Part shown: one piece after another, positions 46,020 to 58,052 of the stretch
Numbering within the stretch: position 1 is the stretch's first letter
How the letters are laid out: each line of letters begins with the position of its first letter
Source of the DNA: Mermis nigrescens
Lineage: Eukaryota > Nematoda > Enoplea > Mermithida > Mermithidae
Length of the DNA stretch: 64,000 bases
Assembly: GCA_036768485.1 (NCBI GenBank)
Contig: JAVLUZ010000506.1
Location: 372,001-436,000 of the forward strand
Direction of reading: 5' to 3'
Made by a program: the position numbers and the translations under genes
The notes under the pieces: generated by a model
Told to the model about the DNA's origin: nothing
What the model saw: only the letters and a program-made list of their open reading frames with translations
The model's database searches: none

Positions 46020-46990
46020 ACGCATTCATCTCAGAGCAGGGAGTTGTTGTGGGATTTAAGTCCAACCGGAAATTTGACATTTTTTCCAATCATAAATTAG
46101 ATGCGCCAAAACTTATCAAAATTAAAAAACAAGATCTTGACTCTATAAAGTTAAAACTGAATTATCTCGAGATCCGAATTTTTCAAGAAGTTTTGGGTTC
46201 TCGGAGAATTTGGCTAGAACTTTGCCATCAGCTTCAACCAACTTTAGACATAATTTGGCAATTTTTATATCTAGACCCCACAATAGGGGCTTAAGCGTTT
46301 TTTCAGAGAGATAATTTGATTGCTGAATTTACTGGCAATGCCCTAACTATTTGGGGTTGTCAAAAAATTAATGTGACTAAAATTCATTTTGATCATAAGA
46401 TAAATGACACTTGCTATAAGTACTTACCTGTAGAGTACAATGGGAATATATGGTTTGCCCTTACTGGTAGCAAAGACTTGGTGCATTTTTTTGGAAACGG
46501 TAAATTGCTCACATAAGAAAATTGTAATTTTTTGACATGAAAATAAGTGGGCCACAGAACATGGTTTAATTTGTGTTTTGGACACACCACTGGAATTGAG
46601 CTGGTAAGAAAATTTTAGCTTCTCCAGTTTGATACACCAGCATTTTTCCATGATCACTTTTCAGCTGGAGAACCTATTTTTAAGCTTTTCCGGAACTATC
46701 TCTATAAAACCAAAAAGTTTAAAAAAAATTTGCATCGACTTTTAGATTACTCAGCTCAAATGTCACTTAATCCTAGTGCAATTTGAGAAACGTTAATAGG
46801 AGCAGGGACAGGGGTCAAAACCGCTGTCCAAAGTGCCAAAAATGTGTTGGAGAAGTTAATTACTGTAGGTCAAAATTGTTTTACTACTAATTTTAATTCC
46901 TCACTAAAGGGACTGGTACAATTACTAATAAATCTTTTAACTTCGCTTATTTGTACATAAGTAGAGGATGTCTATATACAATTGATGCGC
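46020..46990 (+). pseudogene. Element 2 membrane-glycoprotein-like region upstream of protease
   Basis: The plus strand encodes IWLELCHQLQPTLDIIWQFL followed by YLDPTIGA (46269-46292), then AEFTGNALTIWGCQ and NDTCYKYLPVEYNGNIWFAL. This matches element 1's block (LHLDPTLGARALL ... NKTCYEIFPISYKNELLLAI) residue by residue in spacing. A hydrophobic LKGLVQLLINLLTSLIC at about 46905-46960 corresponds to the element 1 membrane span. The 5' part (signal and gag) is missing. Stops at about 46292 and 46514 and frame changes show decay. Confidence 0.65.
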
Positions 46991-47062
46991 CCCTAATGTC
47001 TCCACACCTACCCCCAGTGGATCAGGCAAAGCATTAGGACATATAATAAAACTGCAGCAAAC

Positions 47063-47509
47063 ATGGCTGTTCAAGCCGGATCAACAAAAATTTGTTGGAC
47101 AAGGACTCCTGGAGCGCCCAGAAAATCCTCGGCCAGTATAGCAACAGTGACTATGGCAATTAAAACACAAAAATATACATTACAAGTTGACGTAATAATA
47201 AATGACAAAATAGTTGTATCAGCAATGATAGACACAGGTGCAGTTTACTCCCTCCTTGATTGTAAAATTGTCAAAAAATTACAAAACTTGTGAGTGTACG
47301 AAAGTTCAGTCCGCCCAATTGCAGCCAAAGGTGGGGAAATTGAAATTTTGGGGTCAGCAATAATCACAGTTTTAGTTCATGATGTGAATAAAACAATTTT
47401 AGTCCATATCCAAAAAGGCTGTGTAGCAGAATTATTGTTAGGCTCAAATTTTATCTCCAGATTCAAAAACAATAATTTAAATCTGGAAAAATCAACTATA
47501 AGGTTTTGA
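47063..47509 (+). pseudogene. Element 2 aspartic protease
   Basis: Catalytic VVSAMIDTGAVYSLLDCKIV (47213-47275) retains DTG. After one in-frame TGA at 47291 the frame continues with a flap-like IAAKGGEIEILGSA and ends in ELLLGSNFISRF. Typical retropepsin order, directly after the glycoprotein-like region. Confidence 0.8.
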
Positions 47510-47939
47510 GATATTTCAATGCCCTACCAAGGACTTACCTACCACGCACCAGAAACAAGGAGTACAATAATCCTAGACACTGACGAGATTATTTTGCCTT
47601 AATCAATTCAGATAATAATGGCTAGAGTATCAGATAATTATCGACCTGGGATGCAAATCGTTTTTGTGCCCAAAACAGCCAACATGATGAGGAAATTTAT
47701 TACACACACTCTATTGGTGCAGTGCTAGAAAATCGAGTAATAACCGTACAGGTCTTAAATCCTAAAGCATATGAGGTCAAACTATACGCCAAAACGCATT
47801 TAGGTACAATAAATATGCATCTAAAAAATACAGCAAATAAAACTCAGGATCATGAAAATGAAACAATGAGTACTATTGTAAATAATGATGATATAAACCA
47901 ATTTGTACGATGGGTAGAAAAAAACTGCAAACATTCCAC

Positions 47940-49110
47940 CCTCGCTAAGCAAAGATGAGCAGCCTGAGATAATAAATCTACTCTCCAAATATCCATGTCT
48001 GTATGCTACTGATGACAAGGACTCTGGAAGTACAGAGTTGGTTAAACACATAATTGATACAGAAACAAGTTTTACCTATTCATAAACATCCCTACCGCAC
48101 TTCACCTGCAGAGAAAGAAATTATTATAGAGGAAGTAAAAGCTCTTGAAGCAAAAAATATAATTCGGCCTAGTATATTCCCTTGGTCCACAAATATTGTT
48201 TTAGTCCGGAAAAAGGATGGGAAACACCAAATGTGTATAGACTCCAGGGGAATAAACAGTATAACAAAGAAAAACGTTTATCCATTACCAAGAATTGACG
48301 ATATACTAGACACACTAAATGGCATTAAATATTTTACCACTTTAGATCAATCTGATGCATATTACAACATTCCCATTGAGGAAATCGATAAAGAGAAAAC
48401 CGCGTCCAATACACTGATAGGTCTTTATGAATACAATTATTTACCTTTTGGTCTATGTAATGCGCTGACGTCTTTTTCAAGGTTAATGGACATTCGCTAT
48501 AATGCATAAAGAAATGCTCAAAAAAACTTGAAATTCTACTCGAGAGATTAAATGGTGCAAACATGAGATTAAAATTATCTAAATGTAAATTTTCTTACAA
48601 GGAAACATTGTACCTAGGATATGTAATTTTGGGACAGTGAATTTTACTGGATCCCTAAGAAAATTGAGGCTGTTAAAATGTTGCCCAGACCTGCAAATGT
48701 CAAAGAAATAAAATCCTTCTTAGGCGTTATTTCTTATTATAGAAAATTTATTCGAAATTTTTCAAAAATTGCTGAGCCCTTAACTCGTTCACTCAGAAAA
48801 GACAGAATCTTTGCTTGGAAGAATGAACAAGAAAATTCTTTCCAAAATCTGAAAGAAAAATTGATCGAATTTTCAATCCTAGCTCATCCTGATTTTTCCA
48901 GGCAATTTATATTACAAACAGACACTTCATATATGGGAATCGGAGTCATTCTATCCCATATACATACAGATGGAAAAGAACATCCAATAATATACGCTAG
49001 TTGCGCCCTGAAAAAGGCCAAAAAAACTATGCAGTGACAGAACTCAAAATACTGGCAGTTGTCGAATTTATCAAATACTTTCGACCTTATCTATACCAAC
49101 AGTAAGTAAT
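47940..49110 (+). pseudogene. Element 2 reverse transcriptase-RNase H lacking the YxDD segment
   Basis: 48054-48509 encodes the fingers and palm (KEIIIEEVKALEAKNIIRPS, IFPWSTNIVLVRKKDGKHQM, YPLPRIDDILDTLNGIKYFT, YLPFGLCNALTSFSRLMDI). The frame then breaks at 48505 and resumes at the thumb-side HKEMLKKLEILLERLNGANM, so about 30-35 residues that should hold YxDD are absent. 48678-49037 encodes the connection and RNase H (IKSFLGVISYYRKFIRNFSK, FILQTDTSYMGIGVIL). Catalytically dead. Confidence 0.85.
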
Positions 49111-49499
49111 TGTGGAAACAGACCACAACACAGTAAAACCAACCCTTGAAAAACCTAACGCTTTGGCTAGGATTGCACGCTGGGGACTTGCAATTGCAGG
49201 AATAAAAATTTCTGTAGTCTCATTATCTTGCTTACCTAACCCTCGGGAAAACACATACTTCAACATTGACAAAAATAGGATGCAGCAAGACAATGCTGAT
49301 GAATGTAAAATAAATGTAATATATGCAAAAAAACATGCTCCCAAACTCCGATCATCTTAAACTCGGAGAAGGGATTAGTACCTTACAAAAAAGGACTCAG
49401 AACTAAAATACTTTTTTCAAGAAGGAAAATGTACAGAAGGGTCCTTAATCAAAAATGAAATACTTCATAAAACCAATGAGAAAATGAAGAGAATAGTGA

Positions 49500-50920
49500 T
49501 TCCGGCTCTAATCACAACTCTTATTATTCAAAATCATCATGATGATGAATTTGCAGGGCATTTTGGCGCACGCAAGACTGTACAACTTATCACCAAAAAA
49601 TTTTTGGAAACACATAACAAAAGAAATAATAGAATGTTGTAATACTTGTGACATATGCCAACGTAACAAACCCGCGCGTCAAAAAATTACAGCTAGTATT
49701 CAGTCTATTACATCCTCAAGATCATTTGAAAGAGTTGCTTGCGGTCGACTGTGTTGGACCACTCAACCTTACTGAAAATGGAAATAAATATATAATAGTT
49801 TTTATAGACTATTTCACAAAGTAAGTTGAAGCATTTGCAATACCAGACATAATGGCACAAACAGTAGCAAAAATTTTTGTCACACAAATAGCTTGCAGGC
49901 ATGGTGCCCCCCAAATTTTACAATCAGACCAAGGCACAGATTTCACATCAAAACCTATGCAAGAAATAAAGGCCTAATTCAAAACACACCAGGTTTTTAC
50001 TACTGCATACCACCACACCTGGGCGTGGGGGTTTGGGGGGTATGCACCCCGCGGAGACCAAAATATCCCCCAATTCAACATACCCCCCAGAATTCAATTT
50101 TTGAAATTTTTTTCGTTTTTTTCGCAATTTTTTGATGCCATTGGATAGTGCTTGACAAGAAACATCAAAAAATGGTGTTTTTATCACCAAACCACCATTT
50201 TTAAGGCCATTTTACGATCTTCAAAAATATCTTGCACCCTTCCCTAGAATTTTCTTGCTGCCCACGTATGCATACCACCCAATAGCTAATAGAGAAGAAG
50301 AGAGGATGAATCAAACATTGATTGCAAGAATAAGGATGTATTTAAGTAAAAATGAAATAGATTGGGATGAGCATCTCCCTTACACCGTTTTTGCGACAAA
50401 TATACATAATAACAAAACTACGGGATGCAGTCCTTTCTTTCTCATGTATGGACAAGCACCACAACTGCCTATTGATGCTGTCTTACAGTACAAACGCCCC
50501 TTCTACCTAATTGACCTAGAGACTTATGAAGAAGAGGTAAAAAGACATTTTGCAGAAGTGCTAACTACAGTGCAGCAACATATTAAAATATCGCAACAAA
50601 AATACACAGAAACACAAAATATTTTTGTAAAAAACATGGAGTGTATAATAGGTGATCTACTGTTACTAGAAAATGAGGCCATAAAAGGAGGCACACCAAA
50701 AGCTTCAGCCAGTATACACTGGCCCATATTGTATTATTAGTGTAAATTATCCAAATATCAGCATCGACCTAGGAGGCAACCAAATTCTAATTGTGCACGT
50801 TAATCGGATCAAAAAATATCAAGCTCAAAAAATCAAGGAAGAGGTAATATTAGAAAAACCAGCAAAAGAAAAAGAAGAAACGTTAAGCGAACTTTGTATG
50901 CTCTCAAAAGACCCAACCTA
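49500..50920 (+). pseudogene. Element 2 integrase, split by a MITE
   Basis: HHCC domain across a frameshift (HHDDEFAGHFGARKT, then CCNTCDICQRNK), and a catalytic-core fragment near 49745-49985 (HGAPQILQSDQGTDFTS region). MITE 50014-50270 interrupts the core. After it come ANREEERMNQTLIARIRMYL and DAVLQYKRPFY, then after a frameshift near 50705 a C-terminal YPNISIDLGGNQILIVHVNR. The C-terminal pattern matches element 1, confirming the same family. Confidence 0.82.
50014..50270 (+). mobile_element. hAT-like MITE, family A, inside the element 2 integrase
   Basis: CACACCTGGGCG to GCCCACGTATG. Perfect duplication CATACCAC at 50006-50013 and 50271-50278. Integrase homology continues on both sides, so the empty site is directly deducible. 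Confidence 0.95.
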
Positions 50921-51262
50921 AACATTTAAGAAATAACTGTGGAAGACACTCAATGATTCAACATCAGTACTTTTTGAGAAGTTGTCAAGAACCATCAGCT
51001 GAGGACAACTGAACCTAAGGGGATGCGTGTCACATGCGGATCATACTTGTCTTACTTTCTGTTTATAAAGCCTTAATTATGCAAAAGTTATCTAATAGTA
51101 TTCTCGTTTCTATAATCCTAAATTGGAAAATATTGCGCGCATAATCGAAACATTTAAAAGTACATTTTCTGAAATGGTTAGTCATGGTGAACGACAACAC
51201 ATTATCTTTTTCTGTGTAAACGTATAAATCGAATCTAAATGAATGTATTATTTTGCCTATTA

Positions 51263-53675
51263 CAGTTCTTGTCACGGAAATTGCAAACGCAGCGCCGCTG
51301 TGATCTACTACAATTGACCAACTACAGTAGAACGTAAGCGCTTCTACCGTAGCCACGCGTGTTTGGCCATAGAAAGATTGCGTTCGGCGTTAGTAGATTG
51401 CAGCTAGCATATTGCGTTATTTGTCACACAAACGGGAACGAAATTCTCAATCTGCTTTGATTTTTTGCATGCATGCGTCTCAAAAGTGTGTGCATGCTGC
51501 AGGTTTAGTCCGAGAAAAAGGTAAAAATAGATTGGAATTTTTGTGCATATCATTATAATTCTCGTTTCCTCCATTGGAATCTTATGTAAGAGATAATAGG
51601 CATAAAAATGAAAGAGAATTGTATTTCCTGTATGCGATCAATTGCATATTGCTCTGCCGCAAAAGAGCATTTTAAAATTAATTTCAGGCTGATAGCGTTC
51701 TGCGTTTTAAAACAAATTTATAGCCAATGAAGAGCAAAAGATTCAAAAATCATATAGGCCCAAAAATTTCTTTTGCCATTATTTATATGATTTTAAAAAG
51801 CACATCTTTTTGACTAAATCAAAATTAGAAATAAAATCAAAGCAAATTGCTCTTATCTTTTGGACAAAAAGGTTTTTTAAAAAGGTATTTTCATTCTTCT
51901 ACAAACCATATCTTTCACTATTATATTGCAAAATCGGGAAGAGAGAATGAATAGTGACTGTAAGCTCTAAGCTAGATAGAAAATTTAACAAAATAGAGAA
52001 CTACAGACAAAAAATAGTTTTGCAAATTAATTGTACATCATCCTAAGTGGATCGCGGATAGTAGAATGAGATGACCTTCTTAATGCGTATTAATACAAAC
52101 ATAGGGTACGCGTGTCTTTTTCTTTAACCAATCGGAGAGTAATATGAGCATGCCAGCGTAAATCGGAATGATAAAAATAGCCAAGCTGGCCATTCTTTTG
52201 ACACAGGCATGGAAGAACGAAAATCTATTTTGTTGGAAAAATTGAACTAAATAAGCATCTGAAGTGATTGGATAAAATAATTATACTTTTATTACATAAT
52301 TCTATATTAATATTTACATAATGATACAATTAGTAATATTAGAGGGGAACTGACATGGAATACGACCAGACAGGAATTTAAAAATTGATATTTAAAATTA
52401 ATTTTAAAATGAATGAATCAATTAATTAATGATTAATCTTTATTTGATTCCTTTATACATAGTTCTGAAAAGAATAATAAAATTAATCATATGTCATACC
52501 AGCACAGTATGGGGATTCTGGAGGGATGAAACCTAAATAATATTGTATTAAAAACACTGTTGATGCTCCTTCCTTCTGGCCACAAATGGCCATGGGGGGC
52601 TGTGACCCCAGAAGTTGAAATACATACCCCTCCAAAATACTGTAGACCCCAGAATTCTATTTTTAGTTATATTTTAGGCGATTTACTTTATTCTGACCTC
52701 CTAGAATTTAGGTGCTGCATATTTAAAATTTTTGTTACATAAAATAAACTAAATAAAAAATATTATTATGCCTATAAACTACAAATTTGATAAAAAGTTC
52801 CTCATTATCCGCTTTCAAAAATATTTCGCATCTTCGCTTTTTTCATTTATTTATGATATGTACATCAATAATATATTCAGTTCAGAAGTGAAATACATCA
52901 CATATTGTCTGTCTCCTCAGGCAAGCACATAGTTCAAAAAATATTGCATGTTCTATTATTTTGCGCAAATTTTATTCTGACCAGCCAGCTTTCTTCGCAA
53001 TTGTTCTTGTTCGATTAAAGTTCTTATATAAGCTTATCTACCATTTTGTATTTATTCTATTCAGTGGACATACGCCTAAAAAATGTAATAAAGGCAAGGC
53101 TTGAAAACAACAACAAATTTTTACTTCCTGATATTTCAATACACAAGCTGACAAAGATTCCGCTCGCGTTCCCTGGGTCTATATGATTTTTAAACCTTTT
53201 GCTCTTCATTAGCGATGAATTTGTTTTAAAACGCCGAACGTTCTCAGCCTGAAATTAATTTTAAAATGCTCTTCTGCGGCAGAGCAATATGCAATTGATT
53301 GCACACAGGAAATACTATTTTCTTCCATTTTTATGCCCATTATCTCTAAGATGAGATTCCAATAGAGGAAATGAGAATTTTAATGATATGCACGAAAATT
53401 CCAACATATTTTTATCTTTTTCTCGGACTGAACCTGCAGCATGCACACACTTTTGAGACGCACACATGCAAAAAATCAAAGCAGATTGAGAAATTCTTTT
53501 TACCATTTGTGTGACAAATACGCAATATGCTAGCTGCGATCTACTAACGCCAAACGCAATCTTTTCTATGGCCGAACATGCGTCGCTACGGTAATAGCGC
53601 TTATGTTCTACTGTAGTTGGTCAATCGTAGTAAATCACAGCGGCGCTGCGTTTGCAATTTCCGTGACAAGAACTG
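51263..53675. mobile_element. Tc1-like foldback element with ~500-bp inverted arms
   Basis: 2413 bp flanked by TA. Both ends read CAGTTCTTGTCACGGAAATT inward. Arms of about 510 bp (51263-51775 and 53165-53675) stay highly similar throughout, including GCAAACGCAGCGCCGCTGTG and TCAAAAGTGTGTGCATGCTG. The CAGT terminus and TA target are Tc1-like. The central ~1.4 kb has no transposase. ORFs in the arms are mirror shadows. Confidence 0.85.
52520..52725 (+). mobile_element. Decayed family B MITE in the foldback centre
   Basis: Recognisable 'ccacaaatggccatgggg', 'ccccagaagttgaaatac' and 'agaatttaggtgctgc' blocks in family B order. No duplication can be read. Confidence 0.55.
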
Positions 53676-53956
53676 TAGATGTAGCGTTTTGTTTAATGGT
53701 AAGGAATCGTTGGTTAAGCAAAGATCAAAAAGGAAGAGCGAAAACCTGGAATGTGCGCTGGGAACGAATAAAATTGAATCTGAGACAGAAAATATAGCAA
53801 AATATAAACTATATTTTCAAGTGCAGAATAACTCGCAACAGATTAGCCCAGAAATGTGACCCAGTTTCTCTCAAGGGTGTCACAAGCCAAAAATACTTAT
53901 ACCTTTGTTACCTTACTGTAAAGTGATATGGAAGGCATAATGACATGCATTGCGAC

Positions 53957-54194
53957 CATACGTGGGCAGCAAGAAAATTCTGGGGGTGGTGCAAGATTTT
54001 TTTGAAGATCGAAAAATGGCCTTAAAAATTGTGGTATGGCAATAAAAACACCATTTTTCGACGTTTCTCATCAAGCACTATCCATTTGCATCAAAAAATT
54101 GCGAAAAAAACGAAAAAAATTTTCAAAAATTGAATTTTGGGGCGTATTTTGATTTCTGGGGGTGCATACCCCAAACCCCCCACACCCAGGTGTG
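53957..54194 (-). mobile_element. hAT-like MITE, family A copy
   Basis: CATACGTGGGCAGC to CACCCAGGTGTG. Perfect duplication ATTGCGAC at 53949-53956 and 54195-54202. Confidence 0.95.
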
Positions 54195-54202
54195 ATTGCG
54201 AC

Positions 54203-54907
54203 CAGCTGTAAAAAGAGCAAGCGAGCCGCTAATCAAAGGCACTGCTGCAGTATGAGCTTAAAACAATGCAAATAAAAGGGCACATCGCCGCAAGGTGTGA
54301 AATCACATGCATTCCATAAGATAAAAAGGGCATAAGTACATAAGGTCGTATATGCCCGCGCGTCAAGAAATACAACATGTAAATGGTACAACAGCCATAA
54401 TTTATGCACTAATTATTAATGTGTAATAGATACAACATAGAAACAGGATTGCAAAAGACAACGGCTAATGCTAATTCCACTTCAAACCAAAACTGCAAAA
54501 TCTAGTAGAACAAGAAAGGAATTAAAGTACCTATTGTCAAAAAAAAATTATAAAAAACGGCTTAGGTTACCGAAATTGCTTCAGTTAATGATTTTGTGCT
54601 TAAATCTTGTAGATTTTTCCGGCGTAGCGCTCCTAAGGCGTATTTTCCAATGCTAACTTACCTTAGCATCAGCATCATCTATTCGTATTTCGATATTATA
54701 TTTCTGTATTTATACGAACCATTTGTTAAATTGCCATTTCTAATTATTCTCAGCAAACTCGGTTGATACTTTATTATTTGCAAGTAAAGTTTAAACAAGC
54801 TATCTATTCGTTTTACTCATAGCAGAGATCACCCCATATCTTGGCCCTTGAAATAAGATAGATAACAGTCTGAGAAATAAAAGCACTGTGCATCACCAAA
54901 CCTAACA
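54203..54907. other. No recognised gene
   Basis: A short basic ORF at 54468-54656 has no motif. No repeat ends were seen. Confidence 0.35.
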
Positions 54908-55071
54908 GATGCCATTGGATAGTGCTCAATGATAAACGTCAAAAAATCGTTTTTTTAGCCATACAACTGCTTTCAAGACAATTTTTTGACCTTTAAAAAT
55001 TTTTTCAGCCCTTTCCCCAGGAATTTTTTCACCCCTCCCCCTTCCCCGAATTTTGGTGCTGCCTACGTATG
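54908..55071 (+). mobile_element. 5'-truncated family B MITE
   Basis: Begins abruptly at the internal GATGCCATTGGATAGTGCTC block and runs to GCCTACGTATG. The left ~90 bp is missing. Confidence 0.75.
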
Positions 55072-55539
55072 CATGGCACTAACCTCAGTGCATATTAAGC
55101 TATGCCTTCCTAACATACTCTGACAGCTATTACTTTCATTTAGTGAATTTTTTATGCTCTTACTGAATATGTAAGATATTTTCTGTGAAAATTATTTTTG
55201 AAAGAAGTATAATTAAAGACCCACCACAATGCATAAGAATAGGCACCTGTTGGAGATTATGCAAAAACAAGAAAAAGTAGATTTCTGTTGTGTTAAACAC
55301 ATCCAGGGATGCATTTAAAGAGCTAGCAAGGAATAAATCACAAAATTTTCTTGTTGGAACCTTATTTTTCTATCTCGAGTTTTTGTGATATCACTGTAAA
55401 TAGGCCATAAAATGCCTATTTCTTACTACTCTATAACTCCTCTTCGAGCTAAACTATAAAAAACGATGTAACTGAAGCCAAAACAAGGCTAGACAAAGTT
55501 TTGGACACATGGATAAGGAATAATAGAAAAGAATGCCAC
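55072..55539. other. No recognised gene
   Basis: AT-rich sequence without ORF or repeat signals. Confidence 0.35.
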
Positions 55540-55827
55540 GAAAGTGATTCATTATGCCTCATGCATAGGACACGATAAATAGAGGGATAATCTTTCAAGT
55601 AGTATTGTCAGTCTTTCGATCATTTCTTTAAGTGTTGTGCAAAGATTAGTATGTTGTTGAGATATACTAAACAAATGCTTCATTGCACACCCAACAAGAC
55701 TATGTCCATAAGCCTTGAGAAACATGCTGGAGCGTTGCAAAGCCCGAATGGTAGATAGTTGAATTCATTCATACCAATTGGCAAATTGACAGCAGTTTTA
55801 TTCTTGTCCGCTTCATTGAGTGATATA

Positions 55828-56357
55828 CACACCTGGGCGTGGGGGCTTTAGGGGGGGTATGCACATACGTGGGCAGCAAGAAAATTCTGGGGGGTGCAAG
55901 ATTTTTTTGAAGGTCGAAAAATGGCCTTAAAAATGGTGGTATGGCGATAAAAACACCATTTTTCGACGTTTCTCATCAAGCACTATCCATTGGCATCAAA
56001 AAATTGCGAAAAAAACGAAAAAAATTTTCAAAAATTGAATTCTGGGGGGGGGGTATATTGATTTCTGGGGGGGGGTATTTTGGTTTCTAGGGGGTGCATG
56101 CCCTCCTAAACCCCCCCCCCACGCCAGGTGTGGGTATGTGTGGGTATGCAGCCCCCAGAAACCAAAATAACCCCCAGAATTCAATTTTTGAAAATTTTTT
56201 CCGTTTTTTCGCAATTTTTTGATGCTAATGGATAGTGCTTGATGAGAAACGTCGAAAAATGGTGTTTTTATCGCCATACCACCATTTTAAGGCCATTTTT
56301 CGACCTTCAAAAAAATCTTGCACCCCCCCCCCAGAATTTTCTTGCTGCCCACATATG
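55828..56357 (+). mobile_element. hAT-like MITE, family A, carrying a nested A copy
   Basis: CACACCTGGGCG to GCCCACATATG. Perfect duplication GTGATATA at 55820-55827 and 56358-56365. Confidence 0.93.
55864..56142 (-). mobile_element. hAT-like MITE, family A, nested in the hairpin of another
   Basis: CATACGTGGGCAGC to CCAGGTGTG, followed by an extra 10 bp repeating the terminus. Flanked by perfect GGTATGCA (55856-55863, 56143-56150). The target is the outer MITE's TATGCA hairpin. Confidence 0.88.
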
Positions 56358-56582
56358 GTGATATAGCGTAGTATGCTTTTGATTGGTCTAATGTTGTGGA
56401 ATATTCCATGCCACTTAATGTGTATAATATATTGTTTATTCCTTGCAATGGATAGATGTTTTTCTTTGTTATTATTTATGCCCCAAAAGTGGATACACAT
56501 ATGATGCTTACCATCCTTTGTATGTACCATGACAACATTTGTTGACCAAGGTGAAATACTAAGCATGTTGTTCTCACAATAC

Positions 56583-58052
56583 AATGATTAATTTTGAGGT
56601 TTTTAAACTTTTCTAAACGAACTAGAAAGATTCAGAACATGAGACATAGCTCATGAGAAAGAACATTAAATTTTCTAGCTTCTGATTGAAAAAATTTTTG
56701 AAATGTCAGAAACTCACAGGATAATGGCTGAAAACATCAAAGCTACAGTATGGCAGCCTTTCTGGCGGCCATATTGAAAAATTGGAATTCTTCAGTAAAT
56801 CAGACAAATAAGATACCATTTAAATGAGCTTTTTTGAGCTTTTTAAAATGTGCTTAAACATTCAAAAATATAAAAAATAGCATGAGTAAAATGCATACCT
56901 TAGGGGGCAGCCAATTTGAAGAAAAATAAATTGAAATTGCAGGACAAACAATACAGAAACACGAAAAACAAAAAGGGTTCAATTTAGAACACAAAAATAT
57001 GTAACTATTTGGCTATTTTCCTAAATATGAAACTAAACCTGTATACTGTAGTGACTAAGCAAAGTTCGAGCACTTTTTCTGAGCCTGGCATACTGTAGCC
57101 ATAAGCTAGCTATACTTTTTTTGGCAAAATAGTTCCATTCAAAAAATTGTCTATCTAAAACACTTTATTCCATCAAAATCCCTTCAGTGGTTCTTGAGTT
57201 CATCTCAAAAACCTCACTTCACAGAAATGAGTTATTCAATAGTGAGCAGGTTCATCAGTTTTAACCAACTGTCAAAATGTAGGCATTTTATAACATGAAA
57301 GATTGACAATTTTTTTGTCCAAGCTGAGTGAATTGTGATCATTTATTGTATTTATTTTATTAACCCTAGTAATACTATGGGTAGTAACGCCGTTCTAGTG
57401 CGGCAGTTTTTTCACGTTTTCTTGGCGAATTTAGGGTCTTATGAGCTGAAATTGAAAATATTCTATTTTTTTGGCCGTAGAATTGTTTTTTTCAAGCGCC
57501 AGGAAAGCAATTCCATTCAGTTTTTGAGAATTTCGATATTTTTTGCTTTTGACTGAGCTGATCCGCATGTAGTGATATTTTTGTTCCTAAACTAATTACT
57601 GTAGCGCTTTATAAACAATAAGTAAGCAGTGTTGCTAGATTGGTAGTTATGCACGCACGTTTAGGTAGGTACCATCTATGCAATACTAGAACTCCGATGG
57701 AGCGGTCGCGATAAAATATTCCACTCAGCGGCTCTGCGGTGCCAATGTTATTGATTTTTAGTCACGTGACTTGCCGCCATATTGTATTTCCAAAGATTTT
57801 CATCCCTTATTTTTAGCAGTAAAACTAAAAATTATGAAAAACAAGGTATATTTTTGTGCTCAGTGTACTGAGAGCTTTTAGAATTGTATACTTTTATTGC
57901 ATAATTTGAGTATGAACTGAGTTCTAACCCATGGGAGATTAAGATATGCTCAACCCATGGTATTAGCAGGGTTAACAAATATCAGCTGATCAAAAGTTAT
58001 AAACTTAAATAAATTAAAATTCTTAAATTGTGAGAAAGCGACATGTGGGCAT
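56583..58052. mobile_element. ~1.47-kb insertion of unknown type inside element 3
   Basis: Reverse transcriptase homology stops at 58053 and resumes at 56582. ACAATAC is present at both borders (56576-56582, 58053-58059), suggesting a 7- or 8-bp duplication. No clear terminal inverted repeat and no known protein. It contains the piggyBac-like element. Confidence 0.5.
57364..57971. mobile_element. piggyBac-like non-autonomous element
   Basis: 608 bp flanked by TTAA (57360-57363, 57972-57975). Ends: CCCTAGTAATACTATGGGT and, read inward from the right, CCCTGCTAATACCATGGGT. The TTAA target and CCC terminus are diagnostic of piggyBac. No transposase. Confidence 0.88.

Noticed and set aside
51063..51356. 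Similar ORFs at 51063-51356 and 53603-53797 suggesting a duplicated gene
   Set aside because: Both are translations of the same inverted-repeat arm of the foldback element.
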